A program made the translations under genes and the position numbers. From contig REBS01000096.1 in the NCBI GenBank assembly GCA_007692605.1, positions 1 to 64,000 of the forward strand: a DNA stretch of 64,000 bases. Direction: 5' to 3'. Numbering within the stretch: the first letter of the stretch is position 1; the number at the start of each line of letters is the position of its first letter. This document shows, one piece after another, positions 1 to 7,364 of the stretch. Below the pieces are notes generated by a model, which saw only the letters and a program-made list of their open reading frames with translations, made no database searches and was not told where the DNA came from. The DNA is from Gemmatimonadales bacterium. Its GTDB lineage: Bacteria > Gemmatimonadota > Gemmatimonadetes > Longimicrobiales > Gaopeijiaceae.

Positions 1-510
1 GCCAATCACGGCCGCTCCGTCCGGGTCCCGCTCAACCGGGCCTCCGACCTCGCGCGAATCTTCCGCGAGAAAGAGCGACTGAAGCAGGAGCTCGGCCGCG
101 AGCCGAATCCCGAGGAGCTTTCCGCCGCCACCGATCTCACGCCCGAGCTGATCGAGTCTCTCCAGACGCTCAATGCGGCCGAGATCCGACTGGACGCCCC
201 GATCGGAGACAGTGAGGATTCCCAGCTCGTGGAGCGCTTCATCAACGAAGAGGCCGCGGAGCCGGAGCAGGACGTGGAGTCGCGCCTTCTCACCGAGGCC
301 GTGAAGGGAGCTCTCGAGACCCTGGAGCCGCGAGACGCCAAGGTGCTTCGCCTCTACTTCGGGCTCGAAGGGGAGCGTGAGCACACGCTCGAGGAGATCG
401 GCAACATGCTCGGCGTCACCCGGGAGCGGATCCGTCAGCTCCGAGACCGCGCGCTGCGCCGGCTTCGTGAGGGTGGCAAGGGCGACGCGCTGGAGTCGTT
501 CGCCGCCTGA
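1..510 (+). CDS. rpoD: RNA polymerase sigma factor RpoD/SigA, C-terminal part (5' truncated by window edge)
   Basis: Frame 1 reads NHGRSVRVPLNRASDLARIFREKERL...LRLYFGLEGEREHTLEEIGNMLGVTRERIRQLRDRALRRLR, the sigma70 region 3/4.2 signature. Confidence 0.93.
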   Translation, partial: ANHGRSVRVPLNRASDLARIFREKERLKQELGREPNPEELSAATDLTPELIESLQTLNAAEIRLDAPIGDSEDSQLVERFINEEAAEPEQDVESRLLTEAVKGALETLEPRDAKVLRLYFGLEGEREHTLEEIGNMLGVTRERIRQLRDRALRRLREGGKGDALESFAA

Positions 511-555
511 TGGCTCTATCGACCGGATGACCGATTCCGCCTGCGGCTCGGACCG

Positions 556-1482
556 GTGACGGCATCAGCGGATCGCGATGCGGAGTACTTCCCCGGGGTC
601 GTCCTCGAGACCGTGGGAGGAATCTACCAGGTAGCCCTCGATGCCGGCTCGACCATTCAGGCGTCGCTGCGGGGTCGACTCAAGCAGGAACTTCGCCTGG
701 GGGACCGGGTCGTGGCGGGCGACCGGGTCGATGTGGCTCGCGGCGACGACGGCAGCCTCACGATCGAAGCCGTCCATCCGCGGCGCACGCGGCTGGTCCG
801 GGCTGGACCCGGAGGCCGAAAACCCAAGGTCGTGGCGGCCAACGTCGATCGTCTCGCCGCCGTGATGGCGGCTGATCACCCCGCGTTCCGGCCCGAGACC
901 GCCGACCGCTTTCTGGTCCTCGGTGAGGTCTGCGGCCTCGAGCCCGTCCTGGTCGTCAACAAGATGGATCTGCCCGGCGCCGAAGCCCTCGGCCCCGCTC
1001 TCGAGAAGCGATTCCATGCGGCCGGGTACGAGATCCTCCTGGTGTCGGTCGAGTCCGGTCGTGGGATCCCCGAATTCCGCGATCTACTCTCCACCGGAAT
1101 CACGATCCTCGCCGGTCCATCGGGAGTGGGCAAATCTTCGCTCCTCAACGCGATCGCACCGGGACTGAAGCTGCGGACAGGCGAAGTCAGTCGGCGCGAA
1201 GGTCGGGGGAAACACACCACCGTGAGTGCCCGCCTCCTCGAACTGCCCGGTGGTGGATGGGTGGTCGATACGCCCGGCTTCTCGGAAGTGGAGTTCTGGA
1301 GCCTCGAACCGATGGATATGGCCCGAGCCTTCCCGGAGTTCAGGGGCCTCGAGGACGAGTGCCGGTTTCGAAGCTGCACGCACCTCCACGAGCCGGACTG
1401 CGCAGTGAAGGAGGCTCTCGAATCCGGAGCGATCGACGCCTCCCGATACGCGAGTTACCGGCAGCTCAGCTCTTCGGAGTGA
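556..1482 (+). CDS. rsgA: Ribosome small-subunit-dependent GTPase A
   Basis: OB-fold N-terminus, circularly permuted GTPase motifs (VVNKMDL, GPSGVGKSSLLNAI, DTPGF) and C-terminal CRFRSCTHLHEPDCAVK zinc motif. Confidence 0.95.
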   Translation: MTASADRDAEYFPGVVLETVGGIYQVALDAGSTIQASLRGRLKQELRLGDRVVAGDRVDVARGDDGSLTIEAVHPRRTRLVRAGPGGRKPKVVAANVDRLAAVMAADHPAFRPETADRFLVLGEVCGLEPVLVVNKMDLPGAEALGPALEKRFHAAGYEILLVSVESGRGIPEFRDLLSTGITILAGPSGVGKSSLLNAIAPGLKLRTGEVSRREGRGKHTTVSARLLELPGGGWVVDTPGFSEVEFWSLEPMDMARAFPEFRGLEDECRFRSCTHLHEPDCAVKEALESGAIDASRYASYRQLSSSE

Positions 1483-2242
1483 TCCGTGGAGTTCCGGTCT
1501 CCGGGTCTGCGCGCACACTCACCGGCCACCCGTAGACCCGCTCCAGCGTCTCTTCGACCAGGACCTCCTCGGCCGAACCTTCCGCGGCCACCTGACCACA
1601 GCTCATGAGGAGGAGTCGGTCGGCGAAGCGGGCGGCCAGGTTCAGGTGGTGCGTGATCAGGAGCACCGTGATTCCCTCGTCGGCGGACCGTCGCAGGAGC
1701 CGGAGTATCTCCATCTCGTGCCGAATGTCGAGGCTGGCGGTGGGTTCGTCGAGAATCAGCGCCCTCGGCTCCTGAGCGAGAGCCCGGGCCACACGCACCC
1801 GCTGAAACTCCCCCCCCGAGAGGGTACCGACTTCGCGGTCGGCCAGGCGGATCGCGTCGCAGCGTTCGAGCGCCGCGTCGATGGCACGCCGATCTTCGGG
1901 TCGCACGGGACGGAGCGGACCGAGGTGAGGGTACCGCCCCATCGCGACCAACTCCCGAACCGTGATCGGAAAGGCGACGGCCTCCTGCTGTCCGACCGCG
2001 CCCACCTTTCGTGCGAGCTCCTTTCGGGTCCATTCCCCCAGCGGGCGTCCGTCGATCGCGATTGCTCCGGAGACGAGGGGGACGGTGCCGAGCATGGCCT
2101 TCATGAGCGTCGATTTTCCGGAGCCGTTGGGACCCAGGACCGCGTACAGCGTGCCGGAGGGGACCTCCATCGAGACTCCGTCCAGCGCGGGCACCGACTG
2201 CCCGGGATAGCGGGCGGTCACCGAGGTGGCCGAGAGCTTCAT
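1466..2242 (-). CDS. ABC transporter ATP-binding protein (BtuD/FhuC/HmuV family)
   Basis: MKLSATSVTARYPGQ..., Walker A GPNGSGKSTL, LSGGEFQRVRVARALAQ, Walker B LILDEPTASLD; ATGA overlap with permease. Confidence 0.92.
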   Translation of the reverse strand: MKLSATSVTARYPGQSVPALDGVSMEVPSGTLYAVLGPNGSGKSTLMKAMLGTVPLVSGAIAIDGRPLGEWTRKELARKVGAVGQQEAVAFPITVRELVAMGRYPHLGPLRPVRPEDRRAIDAALERCDAIRLADREVGTLSGGEFQRVRVARALAQEPRALILDEPTASLDIRHEMEILRLLRRSADEGITVLLITHHLNLAARFADRLLLMSCGQVAAEGSAEEVLVEETLERVYGWPVSVRADPETGTPRITPKS

Positions 2243-3234
2243 GCGCGCAGGCTCCGGCGAAGCAGGATCAGGAAGAAGGGGACGCCCACGAAGGCGGTGA
2301 TCACTCCGATCGGGATCTCGGTCGGCGAGAGCAGGGTGCGGGCACCCAGGTCGGCGAGGACGAGAAATCCGGCTCCGGCGACGAAGGAGAGGGGCAGAAG
2401 CGTTCGATGGTCGGGTCCCGTCAGGAGTCGCACGGTGTGGGGTACCACCAGCCCCACGAAGCCGATGACCCCTGAGAACGCCACCCCGGCGGCCGCGATG
2501 AGCGAGGCCACACCGTAGGCGACCCGCTTCGTCTGCTCCACCTCGGTCCCCAGATACGAGGCGGTCTCTTCGCCGATTGCCATGACGTTCAGGGATCGGG
2601 CGAGGGTGAGCAGGAGGAGGGCGGCCGGGAGCGTGTAGGCGGCGACGATCGCGACCGTACGCCAACTCGCGCCCGAGAGGCTTCCCATCATCCAGAGGAT
2701 CGCCTCCCGCATCGTCGGGGCGTCGGAGAGAGCCAGGATCAGTGCGATGCAGGCCGAGAAGAAGGCGCCCACCACCACTCCGGACAGGAGCAGGACCCGC
2801 ACGTCGAGCCGCCGATCGGCCGACGACGCCACGCCGAAGACGAGCGCGATCGCGATCAGCGCGCCCCCGAAAGCGGCCGCGGGGAGAAACCACGAGGTCA
2901 CCGAGGCCAGCCCCAGCGCCAGGACGCCCACGGCTCCGGCCGCGGCCCCTCCGGAAATCCCGAGAATGTACGGCTCCGCCAGGGGGTTCCGGAGCAGGGC
3001 CTGAAAGACGGCCCCCGCGAGTGCCAGACCCCCCCCGACCAGGATTCCCATCAGCATGCGGGGGACCCGGATCTCCCAAAGGACGTAGCGATCCCACTCC
3101 GAGCCCCCTCCCGAGAGCAACTCCAGGAACTGGGCGTTCGAAAAGGGAGAACTCCCGAAGCGGACCGCCAGGATCGCCACCACGACGGTTCCCAACCCCA
3201 GGAGCGCCCCGGGGAGGAGCACTCCCCGTCTCAC
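2239..3234 (-). CDS. FecCD-family ABC transporter permease (BtuC/FhuB type)
   Basis: Multi-TM protein with GFVGLVVPHTVRLLTGPDHR and GVITAFVGVPFFLILLRR FecCD signatures. Confidence 0.92.
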   Translation of the reverse strand: MRRGVLLPGALLGLGTVVVAILAVRFGSSPFSNAQFLELLSGGGSEWDRYVLWEIRVPRMLMGILVGGGLALAGAVFQALLRNPLAEPYILGISGGAAAGAVGVLALGLASVTSWFLPAAAFGGALIAIALVFGVASSADRRLDVRVLLLSGVVVGAFFSACIALILALSDAPTMREAILWMMGSLSGASWRTVAIVAAYTLPAALLLLTLARSLNVMAIGEETASYLGTEVEQTKRVAYGVASLIAAAGVAFSGVIGFVGLVVPHTVRLLTGPDHRTLLPLSFVAGAGFLVLADLGARTLLSPTEIPIGVITAFVGVPFFLILLRRSLRA

Positions 3235-4142
3235 CGGAAGGCCTCGGGGTGGAGGATCCGGGCGAGGCTCGCCGCTGATCGCCCGACTTCGACTCCGGGG
3301 CTCTGGACCGACTCCGGCACTCGACGCACGGGGAGGCGATCGAGGGATCCCGGAATCCGTGAGCCCTCCGTCAGAAGGAGGAAGTCGGGTTCGCGCCGGA
3401 TGATTTCCTCGACGCTCATCGGGGCGTAGAGTGGGCCCTCGTCTCCAAAGACGTTCTCGCCCCCCGCGATCGTGAGGAGCTCGTCGAGGAAGGTGCCGCT
3501 CGCCGCCACCCAGGGGGGGTCCCCCCCGAGCAGGAAGGCGACCCTTGGGGGGGGGAGCCCTTGGACGGACCTGCGCACCGCCTCGAGGTCGGCCGCCAAT
3601 TCCCGCTGCAACTCGGCGCCCCGTTCGGGTTCACCCACAGCCGCCGCCAGGAGTCCGATGATTCGTTGGATGTCGCCGATCGTATCCGGGCGCACGGCCA
3701 GGTGGACGACGCCCAGGTTGTCGAGGGTCTCCGGGGTGGCACGATCCGAGGGTCCCTCGAAACGGATCACCAGCTCCGGTCGGACACCCAGGAGTCGTTC
3801 CAGTGAGGGATTCAGCCCCCCTCCGACCGAGGGGAGGCCGGCGAGGGCCTCGTCCCGATCGAAGTCGGTGCGGGCCACCAGGCGATCGCGCATTCCGAGG
3901 GCGATCAGGATCCCGGTGGCCGAGGGCACGAGCGAGACGATCCGTTCAGGAGGCCGATCGAGATCCCAGCTTCGCCCCGCGTCGTCGATCAGCTGCTGGA
4001 CGCTGCCCTGATGCGCCACGGAGTCCGTGGCGGACGACTCCTCTTCGGCTCCGCCACAGGCGCCCAGGATCCAGAGAATCCCGATCAGGCACGAGACGAG
4101 GGCGGTGCGCCCGGGCCCCCGCTGGGGCCGGATCGGCCTCAG
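3231..4142 (-). CDS. Periplasmic substrate-binding lipoprotein (BtuF/TroA helical-backbone family); start proposed as CTG at 4142
   Basis: RIVSLVPSATGILIALGMRDRLVARTDFD...; extending upstream of the GTG at 4019 gives MRPIRPQRGPGRTALVSCLIGILWILGAC-GG, a complete lipoprotein signal peptide. Confidence 0.85.
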   Translation of the reverse strand: MRPIRPQRGPGRTALVSCLIGILWILGACGGAEEESSATDSVAHQGSVQQLIDDAGRSWDLDRPPERIVSLVPSATGILIALGMRDRLVARTDFDRDEALAGLPSVGGGLNPSLERLLGVRPELVIRFEGPSDRATPETLDNLGVVHLAVRPDTIGDIQRIIGLLAAAVGEPERGAELQRELAADLEAVRRSVQGLPPPRVAFLLGGDPPWVAASGTFLDELLTIAGGENVFGDEGPLYAPMSVEEIIRREPDFLLLTEGSRIPGSLDRLPVRRVPESVQSPGVEVGRSAASLARILHPEAFR

Positions 4143-5185
4143 GGCCAGGCCCGTGCTGCGCCCGATGCCGGGGCCGGGGCACAGGAGTCCCGGTACTGGA
4201 GCGACCAGATCGCATCCTCGCCGCGCGAACCCAGAATCGCGAGCCCGCGGGTTTCGGCGCCGAAGATCTCGAGAATCAGCTCCGGGGCCCTCTCGTCGAT
4301 CACCGGACCCGAGGCCAGGACCCGAGGGACCGCCTTCGAGTCACTCACACTCTGGAACCAGAGCCAGAAGGGAGACCAGCCCTCGCCGTCGTCGCGGGCC
4401 AGCGCGAGAAACGCATACGCGCTCTGCATCGCTCGCCCGATCTCGGCCTCGTCACCGAAGATGAAGGTGGTGGCGAGAGCGGGGTATCCGGCCACATCGC
4501 CGATCTGCCGCTGATCATCGAGGATGTCGGGGATCGAAGGGGGCCAGGGGATCTCGGCCCGGGGGATGAGGTAGCGGCCGACCGAGAGCGCGGCCTCTCT
4601 CAGCGGGGTCGCGGCGATCGGGGCCGGGAAAGTCCCACTGCGCAGCGCCCATCCCGGGAGGAGTCCCGCATCGACATCAGCCTTGCGCACCGCGACGAAG
4701 CGCATGGCGTTCGCGGCCTCCGGCCTCAACTCGACCCGGCCCATGCCTGCCGGTCGAACCCGGCAGGTGGCCTCATCGCGCCCCACCGACCCGTCCGCGA
4801 CCAGGGTGCCGGCCCGAAAGCCCCGGTGCAGCAGCACGAACTCGGTGCCCTCATCCCAGCGGTCCAGTGGGAACCGTTCGACCAGATCGGGGGTGTCCTC
4901 TTCCTCGGGAAGGGCATGGTAGGCCCCTTCCCGCCACTCGGCGACCGGGATCAGCCTCGCCTGATCCCCACTCCGCTCCGCCAGATAGACGAGGGGGCCC
5001 AGCACGATCGGCTCGGGTGGGCGCTCCGCGGCATCCTCATCGGCCTCGCCCTCGACAAGGGCCGAAGGAGGGGGCTCCGGGGGACGAAGTTCCATCTCCA
5101 GCCCTCCCCATTCGACGTTGTCGCACCCGGGGAGTACGGTTAGAATCACGCAGAGGGTGAAGAGGGAAAAACCCTTGAAACGCAT
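4139..5185 (-). CDS. Uncharacterised lipoprotein, first gene of the ABC importer operon
   Basis: MRFKGFSLFTLCVILTVLPGC lipobox; no family recognised; CTGA overlap with the following binding protein gene. Confidence 0.7.
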   Translation of the reverse strand: MRFKGFSLFTLCVILTVLPGCDNVEWGGLEMELRPPEPPPSALVEGEADEDAAERPPEPIVLGPLVYLAERSGDQARLIPVAEWREGAYHALPEEEDTPDLVERFPLDRWDEGTEFVLLHRGFRAGTLVADGSVGRDEATCRVRPAGMGRVELRPEAANAMRFVAVRKADVDAGLLPGWALRSGTFPAPIAATPLREAALSVGRYLIPRAEIPWPPSIPDILDDQRQIGDVAGYPALATTFIFGDEAEIGRAMQSAYAFLALARDDGEGWSPFWLWFQSVSDSKAVPRVLASGPVIDERAPELILEIFGAETRGLAILGSRGEDAIWSLQYRDSCAPAPASGAARAWP

Positions 5186-5321
5186 GGTGGTTCGTAGCTG
5201 GTCGGCGGGGAAGGGCCGGACCCCGGACGGGGGCCGGATGCCGGATCCTGCCGGCGGCTGGAAGCTACCGAAGCCGCGGGCCGAACGCAAAGCTTTCAGG
5301 GGACGCAAAGGGGGAGTGGGG

Positions 5322-5801
5322 ATGAAAGAGGCGGAGCGTTTTCGCAGCGTGATGAGCCATTTCGCCACGGGAATCACCGTGGTGACCGGCGCCGATGCCG
5401 AGGGTCAGGTCGTGGGGCTCACCGCGAATTCCTTCACCTCGGTCAGCCTCAGGCCCCCGCTGATCCTGGTGTGTCTCGCCAACGGGTCCCGTTCCAGGGA
5501 TGTCTTTCTCGCGACCTCACGCTTCGCCGTGGGGATCCTCCGGAGGGGAGACGAGACGCTCGCCCATCGTTTCGCCGGGGACACGCGCAACAGTCGTTTC
5601 GATGACGTCCCGTTTCGCACCGAGGTGACCGGAGCGCCCGTACTGGAACCGGCGCTTGCCTGGCTCGACTGCCGGCTCTGGGACTCGGTCGAGGCCGGGG
5701 ACCACACGGTTCTGTTCGGTGAGGTCATGGCATGCGGAGTGAGCGGAGATGCCGACCCGCTCGTCTTCTTCCAGGGGAGCTACCGAACGGTGAGTCCGTG
5801 A
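5322..5801 (+). CDS. Flavin reductase-like FMN-binding domain protein
   Basis: FRSVMSHFATGITVVTGAD...GLTANSFTSVSLRPPLILVCLANGSRS signature. Confidence 0.92.
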   Translation: MKEAERFRSVMSHFATGITVVTGADAEGQVVGLTANSFTSVSLRPPLILVCLANGSRSRDVFLATSRFAVGILRRGDETLAHRFAGDTRNSRFDDVPFRTEVTGAPVLEPALAWLDCRLWDSVEAGDHTVLFGEVMACGVSGDADPLVFFQGSYRTVSP

Positions 5802-5843
5802 GGCCGAGATGACCGGGACTCACCGACCGGATGGGCAGATCGC

Positions 5844-7364
5844 ATGAACTCGGCGTCAGGCTGGCGTGGTGGGATTCCGGCGTTCCTGATCGGGCTCGCA
5901 CTGAGCATGCTGGGCGAGGTGGCCGCGGGGCTCCTGCTCTACGGGGGGCCGGGATTCCTGCCTGCCCTCTCCGTGATTCTGGCGGTCCTCTTCCTTTCGT
6001 TGGCGGTCGGAGTGATGACCGATGACGGGGCCCGTGGAGGGGCGGCGGTCGAGAATGCCCGACGCCTCTGGCTCTCGCTGCTCTTCTCCTTCAGTCTGGC
6101 CGCCGTTTTCGCGATCGGGTGGGAGATCTTCCGCGGATTCGGGGCCCTCGGGCTGAGCCAGGGCATCGGACTCGCCTTCCTCGTGGCCCTCCCCTTCTAT
6201 TTCGGGGGTCGCATGCTCGGCCATCTGACGGGACTTCCCGGAACCCGGGGTCGGGGGCGGGTGGCGGCCTCGGCGCTGATCGGTGCCGCGGTCGGAGCTC
6301 TCGTCGTCGGGTACCTGTTCTTTCCGAACCTTTCGCCCACCGCCGTCATCCTTCTTTCCCTGGTCGCGGTCTCCGGCGGGGCGCTGGTCCACGGGTGGGC
6401 GCTCGACGAGGTGTTCTGGGTCGACGGGTCCGAACGGCACGTAGGGTCGTCCGGGGTGATCGAGATCGAACGTTGGCTCCGCGGGAATCCGCGCACCGCC
6501 CATCGAGCAGTGCTCGAGAACTCCCGTCTGCGTGCGCTGGTCGATCGGGGGGGAGAGCCTGTGACCGCCGAGGAGCGGGCGATTCTCTCCTTCGTCGAGG
6601 CGGTCCTCCAGCCCATTGCCGATTCTCCCGGCCCGTCCGACCCCACCGGTGCGTCCGATCTCACCGGTCCCATCGATTCCCCGCGTACCTCCCCGGTCTA
6701 CCCGGAGGTTCCCCCGGCACCCACGAGAATCCTCTCGGTGGGACTGGGCGCCGGCGTCCTCGGAGAGGCGATGCGTCGCCGACTCGGAAGTGGCACCCAC
6801 GATGTGCTGGCGTCCGATGCGGCAGGAATGAGACTGATCCTCGAAACGCTGGAGGGGGGCGAGGGGGAGGGAGGCTCCAAACCGCTCGGCCCCCCGCGTG
6901 TGATCCACCTGGACCCGCTCGTGTTTCTGAGCCAGGCGACGGCGCCCTTCACGTCGGGTGCCGCGGACTGGATCCTGGTGGACCTGCTGACCCTTCCGGG
7001 AGCTCCGGCGGGCGCCAGCCTGCCACCCGGCGCGTTCGCTCGGCTGCGGGCCCACCTTCGTCCCGGGGGGCTCCTGGTCCTCTTCCCCCTCATTGAACTC
7101 CCGGGCGGCCCTGACCTGACGACTTCGATCCTCGGAGTCGATGGGGTCTTTCGGGAGTCCAGCCTCTACGTGGGGGGACGAGGCGAGTCCCCGACCGTGG
7201 AGCTTCCCGAGGATCGCGGCTACCCCCGCTTTCCGGCCCCGTCCGGCTCCAGGGGAGCGTTTCTCGTGGCCGGCGACGGACCCGGAGAGCGGTGGCACTG
7301 GCCCGAGTCCGTGCACGGCTTCCTGCGCGTCCCCCGGCTCGGTGGTCCGGGCCGGGCATCATGA
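5844..7364 (+). CDS. Multi-TM membrane protein with C-terminal spermidine-synthase/methyltransferase-like domain
   Basis: About six hydrophobic segments, then ILSVGLGAGVLGEAM...DWILVDLLTLPG...LRPGGLLVLFPLIEL Rossmann-like pattern. Confidence 0.6.
   Translation: MNSASGWRGGIPAFLIGLALSMLGEVAAGLLLYGGPGFLPALSVILAVLFLSLAVGVMTDDGARGGAAVENARRLWLSLLFSFSLAAVFAIGWEIFRGFGALGLSQGIGLAFLVALPFYFGGRMLGHLTGLPGTRGRGRVAASALIGAAVGALVVGYLFFPNLSPTAVILLSLVAVSGGALVHGWALDEVFWVDGSERHVGSSGVIEIERWLRGNPRTAHRAVLENSRLRALVDRGGEPVTAEERAILSFVEAVLQPIADSPGPSDPTGASDLTGPIDSPRTSPVYPEVPPAPTRILSVGLGAGVLGEAMRRRLGSGTHDVLASDAAGMRLILETLEGGEGEGGSKPLGPPRVIHLDPLVFLSQATAPFTSGAADWILVDLLTLPGAPAGASLPPGAFARLRAHLRPGGLLVLFPLIELPGGPDLTTSILGVDGVFRESSLYVGGRGESPTVELPEDRGYPRFPAPSGSRGAFLVAGDGPGERWHWPESVHGFLRVPRLGGPGRAS

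Noticed and set aside
1466-3097. 543-aa version of the ABC ATPase with long N-terminal extension
   Set aside because: Extension is an out-of-frame read of the permease gene; the true start is the ATG at 2242 overlapping the permease stop
5285-5310. Two ACGCAAAG copies (one as GGGACGCAAAG) upstream of the flavin reductase, reminiscent of the GEMM-I c-di-GMP riboswitch
   Set aside because: The rest of the GEMM consensus (ACGCACAGGGCAAACC, GGUAGGUAGCGGGGUUACC) is absent and the order does not fit
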